NCBI GenBank assembly: GCA_946122785.1 | Contig: CAMGYJ010000004.1 | Coordinates: 12,856,150-12,920,149, forward strand | Direction: 5' to 3' | Length of the DNA stretch: 64,000 nucleotides | Source of the DNA: Linum tenue | Lineage: Eukaryota; Streptophyta; Magnoliopsida; Malpighiales; Linaceae | Shown here: in pieces, positions 34,701 to 44,983 of the stretch | Layout: every line of letters starts with the position of its first letter | Position numbering within the stretch: position 1 is the first letter of the stretch | Notes under the pieces: generated by a model | What the model was told of the DNA's origin: nothing | What the model saw: the letters and a program-made list of their open reading frames with translations, nothing else | The model's database searches: none | Program-made: the position numbers and the translations under genes

Positions 34701-35002
34701 GACTAACTACAACATGAGCTAAACTGACAAACCAAAATCCAAATGTGACAAACCTCATCCTTATTGTGACAAAACTATTTGTCACTTTTTTACCAAATAT
34801 ATGACACGAGAATGTGTCACAAGATCATATAGCAAATGTGACAACGATATTTTAAAAATTTGTCGCATTTGACCTATTCCGGTGGAGATTAAATGACAAC
34901 ACGTTGTGACAACGCCATTTGTCATAACACAAATAATCTGACAAAATATGGGTCAAATATGACAACAACCGACCATCACAATAGGCCGAATTTGTTGTAG
35001 TG
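31734..35002. mobile_element. Non-autonomous CACTA (EnSpm) element, 3269 bp
   Basis: It starts CACTACAACAAATTTG and ends AATTTGTTGTAGTG, with a 3-bp TSD GGG, all diagnostic for CACTA elements. Both subterminal regions carry many TGACAAA/TTTGTCA words (31750-32140 and 34560-34985), the usual transposase-binding repeats. No TNPA/TNPD transposase is seen. The middle includes GC-rich leader-like DNA (33460-33760 and 34060-34560) that may be captured genic sequence I do not recognise. Confidence 0.85.
32311..32438 (-). mobile_element. tRNA-derived SINE, 128 bp, with 11-bp TSD
   Basis: On the minus strand the head reads TTTGGCCTAGTGGTAATACC (box A-like) and CCCAGGTTCGAATCCC (box B), a tRNA-like pol III promoter, and the body ends in an A run. 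A perfect 11-bp duplication TAAATTGTATT flanks it (32300-32310 and 32439-32449). It lies inside the CACTA element. The clover-leaf is not complete, so this is not a tRNA gene. Confidence 0.82.
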
Positions 35003-35375
35003 GGGGTACCGCATACCTTGAGTATGAAAACACTATCTAGACCTCTAATTAGCAGGATTTTTGGGCATGATACTATACCCTAACCCTTAATGAGTGAACC
35101 CTAGGTCCTAATTATCTAAATTATAAACTATAAACCCTAAGATGGTGCATTGATTTTTTTGCCTATATTTGGACGAATCATAACTGTCGATTATTGTTTC
35201 TAATTAAATTGATATTAGGGTATAAGATTTAGAGAATTAAGACCTAGATGTTGATCTTTAAGGGTTAGAGTATAGTATCATGTCCGAAAGATCAGTCAAT
35301 TCAAGTTTTAGATAGCGTTTTCTTACTCTAGGTATGCGGTACCCCGGATTTCACCCTGAATACCGTAGAACTCCC

Positions 35376-35844
35376 ATATATATAAAATATACTAATTAAG
35401 AGTGAAGTTATACTAACAATAAACAAATTCAAATCCATATGGTATCTATATATCTTTTATTTTTTTAACAAAGTATTCAACCTATCTCACAAAAGCAATC
35501 AAAATGATATTTTATTAAATTCAAATTAGTAATCAAGATGCCAATATGTAGTGAACCACATAAAGCTGTCAAAGACATTGAGAAATGAAAAAAAGAAGCA
35601 TAAATAAAATTAGTGATTGAAGTTGGATTATCTTAATTTACAGATTTTCATATATATACATTTTTTTTTGTGACAAAAACTGTGAACCATAACCGTTAGA
35701 CTAAACAATCACATTTAGATAAACCAAGTTATCGTATGCATCCAACAATCAAAATCAATCTCAATCCCCGCACGCGATCCGACAACGTCAACACATGTTT
35801 AATTATGATGGAGTACCAACCCTTGAATCTGGCGGTATCGATCA
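35376..35844. other. No gene seen
   Basis: AT-rich spacer between the MITE block and the 3' end of the first DUF26-like gene. The last 100 bp may hold its 3' untranslated region. Confidence 0.4.
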
Positions 35845-35938
35845 TCAACAAAAAGCCCGGTTTTTCTCATACCTGAGACAACACCCAGTCTCGGTCACAA
35901 CCTGAAGCCCTTCCATATACCTGCGGCCCATGTTACTC

Positions 35939-37540
35939 GGTTCAAGATAGGGTCAGTAACCACTGGTTACTGACCCATCAGTAACAACACGCGGGCCGTA
36001 GATTTGGGGAGGGAGAAATCGTGTGGATGGGCTGGATGCTGGGTGGGGAGGGGCATTTTTGTCCGTTTTCGTATTTTTAATTTTTTATTTATTCCGCATT
36101 TCAATGCTGACTTTTCAATGAAAGAGAGAGAATCTTCCTTCTCTGCAACTCAACTTTATTTCTTCTCTCTTCCTCTTTTTCAATCTCTTTCCATAACCTT
36201 TCTCTTTCTCTATTCCTTCTCTCTTACTTTTTTTCTCACAATCTCCTTTTCAAATCTAAATCTGCTCTCTTCCTTCTTCATTTTTTTTCTCTAGCATAAA
36301 AATTGTAGCCACTCTCTTTCATTGCATTTCTTCTCTTCATCAACTCGTTGGACTCAATTCCGATCTTTCTCATTTTTTTTGGCATTTTGGTGTTCTTGAT
36401 TGAGGAAGAGGAAATGAGAGGCATCAGAAGACGATTTTTTTCTCTCCCTCCTTCTGTTTTTTTCCTTTTAGATAATATATATTGATATTATGACTTTATA
36501 CCATATGGTATTGGGTGGTAACGAAATATATATTGACATTACCACATTATACCCTATGGTAATTTATGGTATTGCGTGGTAACGAAATATATATTGATAT
36601 TACCACTCTATACCATATGGTATTGTGTGATATTCCCACACTATACCATATGGTATTGTGTGGTAACGAAATATATATTGATATTACCACTCTATACCAT
36701 ATGATATTGTGTGATATTACCACACTATACCATATGGTATTGTGTGGTAACGAAATATATATTGATATTACCACACTATACCCTATGGTATTGGGTGGTA
36801 ACGAAATATATATTGATATTACCACACTATACCATATGGTATTGGGTGGTAACGAAATATATATTGATATTACCACACTATACCATATGATATTGGGTGG
36901 TAACGAAATATATATTGATATTACAACTCTATACCATACGGTATTGTGTGAATTGTGTGATATTACCACACTATACCATATGGTATTGGGTGGTAACGAA
37001 ATATATATTGATATTACCACACTATACCATATGGTATTGGGTGGTAACGAAATATATATTGATATTACCACACTATACCATATGGTATTGGGTGGTAACG
37101 AAATATATATTCATGTGGCAAATATTACCATACCACATGGTATGCTCTTGTTTAATACCAGTCAATACCATATGGTATAGACTGGTAATAAATGACAAAT
37201 TTTTTTGTGTCCAAAAAATATCAAAGTGGATATCATTTTGAAGAGCACAATTAATCTGATCTAACTGTGCGAAAAAAATTAAATTTCGACTTAAAACGAG
37301 TGAGAAATCGTCCATTAAAGATTAAGGGAAGGAAAATTAAATGTTTTGCCAGGATAGAGAAGGAGGGGCTGATAGGCTCCGGTCAAAAGTGAGCATCAAT
37401 AATAAATAGGAGTAAGTGCAATTTTACCGTACTACCCTTTTCACATTTAATTTAAATAAAAAAATGACTGACACGTGGGGACCAGAGAAGGGGTTACTGA
37501 TGGGTCACTGACCCACCAATTACTGACAAGATCTGGACCC
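35939..37540. mobile_element. Mutator-type MITE family M, copy 3 (1602 bp)
   Basis: It starts GGTTCAAGATAGGGTCAGTAAC and ends GTTACTGACAAGATCTGGACCC, with TIRs of about 48 bp containing the hairpin core GTTACTGACCCATCAGTAAC. A perfect 9-bp TSD ATGTTACTC is at 35930-35938 and 37541-37549. It shares AAGAGCACAATTAATCTGAT and TACCATATGGTA motifs with copies 1 and 2. It is larger because of the minisatellite at 36481-37130. C/T-rich sequence fills 36130-36300. Confidence 0.88.
36481..37130. repeat. 51-bp minisatellite inside the MITE
   Basis: About a dozen head-to-tail units of the form TACCACACTATACCATATGG-TATTGGGTGGTAACG-AAATATATATTGATAT, some truncated. Because 51 is a multiple of three and the units lack stops, long frames stay open on both strands (36566-37180 plus, 36547-37071 minus), each with a 17-residue period. 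These are not genes. Each unit contains the palindrome ACCATATGGT. Confidence 0.9.
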
Positions 37541-38167
37541 ATGTTACTCACCTCCTGATAATAGATCTCCTTGAACTTGGTCTGGCATTCCGCCGTGGAC
37601 GACACCGCATCCGCCGGGCAGTAGATGTAGCCGTAAATTTTGACCCCTCGGTCAGGATAATTGCTACAAAAATCGGCATTGCCGTTGTCGTACTTTGTGA
37701 AGTTGGATGCGTCGGCTTTGAACAGCACGCCGATGATGCCCTGTATGGCCTGCCTCGTCACCTCGTCGTCCTTGGCATCTACCTTGTTCCACCATATGTT
37801 GTTGCCACCGCCGGCGGGGAGAGGCGGGACGCATTTTGGGCTGCCGCCGTCGCCGCGGCAGTACAAGTGGTGATTATTGGGTGAGTCGGGGAGAAACCCT
37901 AGTGCTATTACTATTGCTCCGAATAGAGCAGATAGTGTTGGTTGCGGTGAGAATACTGAGCTCATCATCATCGGAGAAAGTGAGGGGGAAAAAAGAGCAC
38001 GACAAGGATTTGTTTCAGTCAAGATGAGTTTATGTCTATAGATCGAGAGGAGAAAGAGATCGTATAACGAGAGGAGAGATATATATATATATATATATAT
38101 GGAGTAGGAGAAAGGAGGGAGAGACACTAACCCCAACATCGGAAAGTGAAAGACTGGGCCGGTTGAT

Positions 38168-38880
38168 TTGGGGTGATAATCGGTTAGTCGGTTAGTGATT
38201 ACATCGAAAAATCAACGATTAAAAGAACTATTAACGGATTATAAGTTAGTGGTGTGGTTATTCAGTGTAACTGAATAGTCGGTTAACGGTTAACCAATAA
38301 CTAACCGAATATAAACATATATGTTTCTTTTCTTTAAAATAGCCTTATCCCTCCGGAAAAAAAAACTCACGAACTGCGAACATACAATCTACTCTCCGTT
38401 TCGCCGCTCTTCTTCTTACCTCAATTTCCTCTCAATGAACCCTAAAATTGAAAGAGGCAAAAAGCACTGTCGATTCCGTGATTGAAATTTAGACATCAAG
38501 ATTTGATTGAGAAAGTCAGATGACTTATGTGGGAGGAAAGATAATAAAAACCGCCCCCCAATTTCTTCCATCAATGGTTTCTTGACCTAGTTTGCATTCA
38601 TCGCTCCTCGATCTCCTTTCTCTCTTCGCTTTCTTCTCTCAGTCCCAATAGCAAGAACAAGTGAAACCCAAACCAATAATAAAAATACAGAACAAATGAA
38701 CACACATGTAAGAAAAAAATTACAAAAATGCACAACTGATACAAAGATGGAGACATTATGTTGGTTCGGTTACCGAATGGCTGTTTTGATACTTTTATCG
38801 AATCACTTGCTAAATGGTTAGTCGGTTAAAGATATATACTAACTATACTATTACGGTTACCCAACGAATATAAACCGTGT
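38168..38880. other. Possible old hAT-type element in the promoter of DUF26 gene 1
   Basis: Both edges are rich in CGGTTAGTCGGTTA-type words (38185-38320 and 38765-38880) with unlike sequence between, as in the hAT MITEs of this window. Clear TAGGGGTGG ends and a TSD are not seen, so the call is weak. It lies between gene 1 and the conserved upstream block at 39197. Confidence 0.3.
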
Positions 38881-38958
38881 GATTAACCATATTAAGAAAA
38901 TAATAAAGATCAACCAATAATCGAAATCTGTTGCGATGGCAACAGAACCGCTGATCAA

Positions 38959-39076
38959 GCGGCCGGCCGGGGGCAACAACGAAAGCGACAAGGACAGAAG
39001 AAAAGGCGTTAGACGGTTGCGTACGCATGTAAAAGAGGGAGTACTGCAACCTGCATTCTTCCAAACCACAAATGAC
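38959..39076. repeat. Duplicated block P, copy 1
   Basis: About 118 bp from GCGGCCGGCCG to CCAAACCACAAATGAC match 55034-55149 with moderate divergence (shared CGTACGCATG, CAACCTGCATTC). Both copies are followed about 120 and 35 bp later by upstream block U. On the minus strand both copies hold a short partly conserved frame, but no full gene. Confidence 0.7.
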
Positions 39077-39196
39077 GGCACTAGCGAGCGAATTATATAA
39101 TCAAGTTTTCAAGACATTCAGTTTACGTAACTGGAATCATAAATAAATAAATAAATAAATAAATATAATCAGTAACGTTACAATGTGATTGATCTC

Positions 39197-39297
39197 TTTT
39201 TCTCGATTGGATGTGGTATCTCTATGGAGGAAAATGACTAAATGAGTCCACCATATGATCAGTAGACAAAATGCGCTTCATTCTCAAGTTCATCACC
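39197..39297. promoter_or_regulatory. Conserved upstream block U, copy 1 (DUF26 cluster)
   Basis: It contains CGATTGGATGTGGTATCTC, AAATGAGTCCACCA and AGTAGACAAAATG, which recur at 40667, 50561 and 55186. In copies 2 and 3 the block lies 180-310 bp upstream of an intact DUF26-like start codon, so it is probably promoter sequence kept by gene duplication or selection. Confidence 0.6.
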
Positions 39298-40037
39298 GAG
39301 CTAGCAGTAGCAGACATAAAGCATGCGAGACATTAATTGCTTAGTTTCGGTTGTGATTGTTGGCGTAAATGGAAATGAAGAGAAGGAAATTAAGCTGAGG
39401 TGAACATATATTTGAAGAAATAATACGACCCGTATAAAGAGAGAACGCATTAGCTCCTGGTCTTGTTGTCGTCAACTCTCGGATTTTGATAAGCTAGCTT
39501 CGACTATGGTCAAAAGATTTGATTTCATCTTATTAAATTATCTGGAACCACGTACATTGGTTTTCATGTGTCAGTATATTGTACCGTACGTTATTGATTC
39601 ATGTAAGTTACCTAACTTAATTAAAATTGTATCCAAGTTATTGTATTAGGTTCCTCAGTTTTTTTATAGGTATTATTTTTAGTAAAGCAATATTAATAAC
39701 ATTCCAATCTTTTCCTAACAATGATAGTGCATGTTTGCTTTCGGTCTTGTTCCGCACAGTTTTGCTTTTGGGTGAATAATGATGACTTACTTTGCACGGC
39801 TACATCCCGAGCTCGTTTAACTTCAGTTTCAAAATGTATCTCGTTAATTAAAGTTGGATTGCTCTTGTCTTGATGACCCATGAAACCATCTCGTACTTTA
39901 ACGATGTGAGATTTGTCTAACGTGTTAAACAAATAATAAGAAGTTATTACACCATCTTATGATAGAAGATATTATTATTACACCATCTTATTTAATTTGT
40001 TGCTGTTCTGCTACTTGTTTTTTTCCTTTTTCTTTCA
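39298..40037. other. No gene seen
   Basis: AT-rich spacer between gene 2 and the block upstream of gene 1. The short minus ORF at 39693-39932 has no recognisable features. Confidence 0.4.
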
Positions 40038-40490
40038 TCACTCGCAAAACGAGTACATCTCATACCTCAAACAACTATAAAAATCCGCCGTCGTGATCTG
40101 ACCACCGGTCGAACCACTACTGCATTCTCGACTCAACGCATCCCAAGCGGCAGTCAGGCTGTCCCGGCAACCGTTAGTGTCATTGAACCGGCAGTACGCA
40201 TAGCCGTGAGTGGTGAAGCCCTGGTAGCTGGCGTAAGTGCAGTAGTGATAACCGCCGCCACCGAAACCCTCGTCCATGGGATTCACCAGCCGCCTCTCGA
40301 GCAGCCGCAGGCTGTTCTGGAGCAGAGAATCGCCGTCTTGATTTCGCGGGCTGCAGAGTACGTTGTCCTTGCCCGGCACCGGCGGGAGGCAGTAGAAGCG
40401 GCGGCCGGAGTCGCAGCGGCAGGGGCGGGGCTGATTGTGAAGTAATAGTAGTAACAGTAACGTGATTAGTAACGTTGTTATTGGTGACAT
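40038..40490 (-). CDS. DUF26-like secreted protein 2 (150 aa)
   Basis: Single-exon ORF. The ATG at 40490 (in AAACCAAAATGTC) opens a clear signal peptide (MSPITTLLITLLLLLLLHNQ); the frame is open further upstream but lacks such a start. The mature part is Cys-rich, with GYAYCRFNDTNGCRDSL and the end CLRYEMYSFCE. The C-x7-C spacing and the C-terminal C-x-RYE motif resemble the DUF26/Gnk2-homologous (stress-antifung) fold, but the C-x2-C half is missing. Known single-domain members are apoplastic, some antifungal and mannose-binding. The likely role, secretion for defence, is inference. Block U lies about 180-240 bp upstream. Confidence 0.75.
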   Translation of the reverse strand: MSPITTLLITLLLLLLLHNQPRPCRCDSGRRFYCLPPVPGKDNVLCSPRNQDGDSLLQNSLRLLERRLVNPMDEGFGGGGYHYCTYASYQGFTTHGYAYCRFNDTNGCRDSLTAAWDALSRECSSGSTGGQITTADFYSCLRYEMYSFCE

Positions 40491-40666
40491 TTTGGTTTTG
40501 TGGAGAAAGAGAAATACCCTGATCGAGTAAGTATTTGTAGGAAAAATAGGTTGTACTTTGGTTTTTTCATCCATTTTTAGGCGACATTGCAGTTGCCTGT
40601 TTTCATGGAAAACCTATATTGTTTAAATCAATAATATCGACGTACAAAGAAGACGATCGAGATGTC

Positions 40667-40730
40667 TTCTCCTGCCTAGCTAGACGGACGTGGGATCTCT
40701 ATCGAGAAAATGAGTCCACCACACAAGTTA
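40667..40730. promoter_or_regulatory. Conserved upstream block U, copy 2
   Basis: It reads GGACGTGGGATCTCTATCG then AGAAAATGAGTCCACCACAC, nearly the same as the copy at 50561. It lies 177-240 bp upstream of the gene 2 start codon. Confidence 0.65.
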
Positions 40731-41414
40731 CAAATTACCTTGCTACTCCACAATCCCTAAAATTAGAAACAGAGCCTTCAGTACCCCAAAAAGCTGAAAG
40801 GGCACGACCAACCACCCTACCTCTTCAGCTCTTCTCGTTCATCATCAATCCCTTCCTCTCCGTCCGCCGTACGGCATCTCCACAGTCCACCCCTCTCAAA
40901 TCTCCATCTCATCTCCATAGACTTCGACCAATTAAGAACCTCCCGGCGGCAACAAGACCGAACAACCCATTTGTCTCCAATCTTCATTCTCCATCCCGGA
41001 TTTCCACCGTACAACATAGTAAGTTTATTTTCTTAATCTCTTTTCAATCTCTTTCCCATCTGTGGTCGGCGACGTCACAAATCTCCTGTCTACAGCATTG
41101 CTTCGAGAATGAGTATTTCCAATCTCAATTGAAATTTGATGGGATTCCTGGTTAGGGTTGTCGAAGGTATATTGATGTTGTTTCCCCGTAGCATATATAG
41201 ATGACGTGTCTCTTGGAAACTCTAGCTGTTGAAAACTTAAATTAGTGGGAAGAATGATGAATTAGTGGGGATTGGGCGACGTGAGAGATGGTGGTAGGGG
41301 GAATCAACCTTAAGCTGGTTCTGTACTTCTGTTTGATTGGTTTTGTTTTTTTTATCTTTTTATTGTTCTTGTTAAAAATGTTAATAACTCATATGCTCTC
41401 TGCTTGTAGTCACC
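40731..41414. other. No host gene seen; probable hAT element 5' region
   Basis: Open frames at 40619-41155 show no domain. The stretch just before the transposase relic is probably the element's leader. No clear TIR was found. Confidence 0.35.
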
Positions 41415-42371
41415 ATGAAGAGAAAACAAAAGAAGCTGGATTCATACTTTACAAGAAATGTTTTCCCGCAAAGTGATGATCATTTAGAAGATGAAGTACA
41501 AGTAGTTCCGAGAGCATTGAACTTTGAGATTGAGGAGCACTCTACTTCTACTGAATGATATCATTGGCACAACTGATACGCTTTGTCGTGCTCTGCAGCA
41601 TAAGTCTCAAGACATTGTGAATGCCATGAGTTTGGTGGAAGTTACTAAAATGGTGTTGAAGGAAATGATGGATGAAGGTTGGGATTCTTTCTTGGCAAAG
41701 GTCATCAAGTTTTGCAATGATTATGGTATTACTATTCCAGATTTTAGTGTTGCACATTTTGAAGGTCGTCCTTGCCGGCAGGTAGATACTATCACAAATG
41801 AGCATCATTATCATTTTGACATATTCAATGCTGCCATTGATGTTCAGATAGAGGAATTGCGCTCAAGGTTTGAGAAAAGGTGGTTGAACTTCTGAAATTG
41901 AGCTCGAGTTTGGATCCTACCAATGGATATAAAGCCTTTGACATTGATGCTATTTGCAGTCTTGCAAGAAAGTATTATCCTCTAGATTTTTCTGAAAAAG
42001 AAATAGACAGATTGGCATTCCAGTTGAAGATTTTTCATGGTACTGCTCGTACACATCCTGCTTTGGAGAATCTATCATCTGTCGCCGAATTGTGTCATGG
42101 TTTAGCAGAGTCTGGGAAGGCAAAGGACTTTGATCTTGTTGATCGACTGATTCGTCTTGTTTTGACTCTTCCGGTCTCTACTGCTAGTGGTGAACGAGCT
42201 TTTTCTGCAATGAAGTTAGTGAAGACCAAACTGCGGAACAAAATGAGTGATGATTTTCTAGCTGATGGTCTTATTATTTACATTGAGCGGGATATAGTAG
42301 GCACATTTAGTTTAGACGATATTTTGAGCGATTTCATTGATCTCAAAGAGCGTCGTGTGCGTTTAAGATAA
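41415..42371 (+). pseudogene. hAT transposase relic (TTF-zinc-finger/hAT-C type)
   Basis: ATG 41415 opens KRKQKKLDSYFTRN, the usual N-terminus of this transposase group. Within 150 bp it jumps to the C-terminal half in another frame: QHKSQDIVNAMSLV, EHHYHFDIFNAAID and, after one more frameshift near 41875, SLDPTNGYKAFDIDAIC, LVLTLPVSTASGERAFSAMK and LRNKMSDDFLADGL, the hAT dimerisation domain. The zinc finger and most of the catalytic core are deleted. The element end is probably near 42460 (GGCTTCGCCCATG). Non-functional. Confidence 0.85.
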
Positions 42372-42659
42372 TGCATATTATATTATATTATATTACTATT
42401 TTTGGAAAAATATTTTGGCCCCCCGAATTTAGAATCCAGGCTTCGCCCATGCTACTTCACGTGACGTAGGATCGAAAAATATGATGATTGTTAATTATTG
42501 TACATCTGCATCATTGATTTTAATGCATACGTCCATACATTCCAGCCCAAAACTGAATTTTAAAAAAAATCACGTTCAAGCTAATTTGATGAGTGGTTGT
42601 GATGCCGGACTTTGAATTCAGAGATCTTGATTTTTTCTCTCTCCCATAGATAGAATAGT

Positions 42660-43060
42660 AATAGATAGTTGATTACAAAGATTGAAAAATAAAACCGACA
42701 GTCAATACTAATTGAACTGTCGATGAAAAAGCCTTTTTTGCCACGAAATGTGCAACTCTGTTAGTTCCTAAGAAAAAAGTGATAAAAACACTCAAACCAT
42801 CAAAAGGATACAAACTTCAGGAAAAGTACGGCGCCAGCTTAATCCGCTCGAGAAGCACGACTCAAAAGGATAACCTCCAATCCTCCATGGTAGCATTTCA
42901 AAAACCTGTTCAGCAACAACACCACCACAATGCCATTAATGTTGCCTCCCCTATTTGACATCATTGCTCCATCAAATCTCATCAAAAGACCATCTAGTGG
43001 GCAGGACAGAGTCGCCACTAAATAATTATTTTGCAATGGAAACTTCACCTGCAAAATGAG
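42660..43060 (-). pseudogene. LINE RNase H-like domain relic
   Basis: Minus-strand frames give RFDGAMMSNRGGNINGIVVV (start of the RNase H-like domain) at about 42940-43000. At 42721-42770 they give GTNRVAHFVAKKAFSS, the typical domain end also seen in the LINE at 5388. The part between is shortened and frameshifted. Confidence 0.6.
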
Positions 43061-43464
43061 TAAACAAAAATGCCCCTACAAGGACAATCCAGGCAAATGA
43101 GCCAACAAGCCAACATGGACACAAGGCACATTTTCTCCCTTGAAACACCGAACCAGGCCATCGAAACCCTAGATAATCGACACCGATTACAAATCTAGAC
43201 CTTTTTTTTAATAAAAGGTTACAAACCTAAATTTTTTTATGTACAAATCTAAACTTGAGATATGACTAAAAAATGGTTGCAATAATAGATAAAAAAAACG
43301 ATGCAATACATAGAGAAATTAAAATTGAAAAAGAACAAATAAATAATAATACAAATAAAACTAATTAATGTAGGAGGATAATTATCAAAAGAAAACAAAT
43401 AAATGTTACGAATAACAATGAAGGATATTGAATAGATAGGAATACTTAGCTGAACCGTCACCCG
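43061..43464. other. No gene seen
   Basis: AT-rich spacer with no supportable feature. Confidence 0.4.
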
Positions 43465-43910
43465 TTGGTATCGCCACACTGCCCCGGACTTGTAACCGTC
43501 TCGGTGTGTGGGTGGGCACACGTAACATCGCCCAACTCGGCTGCTACTGCTCCGCCGCCACACTCCACGCTAGGCGTTGCGATGCAGTCAGCAACGGCGT
43601 CCTCGTCCTCCAAATTCATCTGGTTCAAGCGCACCGCACAACACGCCGCCGAGGCGCCGAGACTGTATCGTTTTTTGGTACCCGAAGTCGCTCCTCCTCT
43701 CCACGACGTCGGCAAAGGTGGTGAAGTTGAGGCGCTCTCTGATCCTCGCCAGGCCATGTCGCGTCTGCCGCCTTGGCTCAACGCTCTTGCTGCCTTGCCT
43801 CGCCGTTGCCGATCAATTGCCCTTTCAACGTGACTATGAGGTCTCTCTAGTAGCGCCGCCGCCGAGACGAAGCAGCCGACGTAGTAGTCGTAGAAGTGAC
43901 GGTTAAGGTT
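43465..43910. other. GC-rich block, possibly captured or broken genic DNA
   Basis: This 450-bp stretch is clearly more GC-rich than its surroundings and is open in several frames on both strands. One minus frame contains GLARIRERLNFTTFADVVERR-like sequence, another a Cys-bearing tail. I do not recognise any of them. It abuts the truncated LTR at 43914, so it may be the remains of a gene or of a passenger fragment. Confidence 0.25.
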
Positions 43911-43913
43911 GGC

Positions 43914-44216
43914 GGTTTTGGGTGACTCAAGGGCTTGTATATATACTCCAATCAACATAGCAGTACACTCTCTAATTACTGTTTAACGGTAACAAACGAA
44001 AAATCAAAGCTACAACTAATAAGAGAACGACAACTGGCTATCTACAGTATAAATGGAATCGGTAGTTGCTTAATGCAACAACGTCGCCTTGACTCAGCTC
44101 CTCGACTGCTTCTGAGGAAAACGACTCCGTTTCATAAGTGTCAAAGCAACCACCTCTATTCTACTTCATATTCTTCATTCTTCAATCTCCAATCTCCAGT
44201 TAAACTCATCGTGATA
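43914..44216 (-). repeat. 3' LTR of the Copia element, truncated
   Basis: It starts TATCACGATGAG on the minus strand after the purine tract and matches the 5' LTR up to about 43914. The last 40-odd bp are replaced by the GC-rich block. Confidence 0.75.
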
Positions 44217-44352
44217 GCCTCCCTCAAGCTGACGCATACAGATTATGTATGTTCAGCTTGGACATTAGGAACTGGAGTCGAAACCTGCTAAGCCCTTTTG
44301 TAATAAATCAGCAATCTGATTTTCTGTATCTAGATGACTTAGACTGATAAGC

Positions 44353-44944
44353 TTAGATTGAAGGAATTGTCTTGTTCTTAGGGTGTTCAAGTGGGGAGTC
44401 ATACAACAGCTCATAGGGTGTCTTGTTCTTCAGAGCTACTGTAGGTAATCTGTTAATGAGGTAGACTGCATGAAGAACACAGTCTGACCAGAATTTTAAA
44501 GGAAGTCCAGATTGAAACTTAAGAGCTCTAGCCACATTTAAAATGTGTTGATGTTTCCTTTCAACCCTAGAGTTTTGTTGTGGAGTTTCAACACATGACA
44601 TCTGATGAACATTGTCATGTTGAGAATAGAAATCTGGCATATGGAACTCAGCTCCCTGGTCTGACCTAATGGTTTTGACATGTTTGTTGTACTGTGTTTG
44701 AACAAGAACACATAAGCTTTGTGAGTTGTAAAAAATTTATAGCTTCACTCTAATGTTTCATGAGATAAACCCAAACACATCTAGAATGATCATCAACCAG
44801 AGTAAGAAAGAACTGATAACCATTGTAACTAGTTGTGTCCAAAGGCCCCCAAATGTCAACATGAACAAGCTCAAAATCGCTCTTTGCCACAGACTGGCTT
44901 GAAGAAAAAAGGTAAATGCTTCTGTTTGTAAAGATGACAAACAT
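44353..44944 (-). pseudogene. Copia integrase fragments
   Basis: Two frames hold integrase core parts: FELVHVDIWGPLDTTSYNGY and LTLVDDHSRCVWVYL (44944-44750), then ETPQQNSRVERKHQHI and LPLKFWSDCVLHAVYLINRLP (44640-44353). The normal [10 protein letters not shown] is changed to QQNSRVERKH. Frame breaks lie between the two, and no reverse transcriptase follows. Confidence 0.8.
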
Positions 44945-44983
44945 TACAATGAGAAAAGGATTCTATAGTGATGTTTGGTATGG

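Larger units (their letters stand above)
31700..35375. mobile_element. (TA)n-nested MITE, type A, copy 4, split by a CACTA element
   Basis: The left arm 31700-31733 (GGTGCCTTCTACGGTACTGCG...) and the right arm 35003-35375 (GGTACCGCATACCTTGAG ... CCGTAGAACTCCC) rejoin into a normal type A copy once the 3.27-kb CACTA element is removed. The right arm is very close to copy 1. Confidence 0.8.
35845..37971 (-). pseudogene. DUF26-like secreted protein gene 1, split by a MITE
   Basis: The 5' part runs 37971-37541 on the minus strand: a start in an MMMSS run, a hydrophobic signal segment (LFGAIVIALGF), a Cys-bearing middle and IYGYIYCPADA...CQTKFKEIYY. The 3' part is 35929-35845, with the family end motif CLRYEKN and a stop at 35847-35845. 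A 1602-bp MITE with 9-bp TSD lies between. Without the MITE and one TSD copy the two parts are in the same frame and total 171 codons, close to genes 2 and 3. As it stands, translation runs into MITE sequence and loses the last Cys residues. It belongs to the local cluster with 40038, 49856 and 52940. Confidence 0.85.

Noticed and set aside
36547..37180. Long ORFs of 204 aa (+) and 174 aa (-) with a repeating 17-residue pattern
   Set aside because: They come from a 51-bp minisatellite whose length is a multiple of three and whose units lack stops on either strand. There is no start context, no domain, and both strands are open alike.
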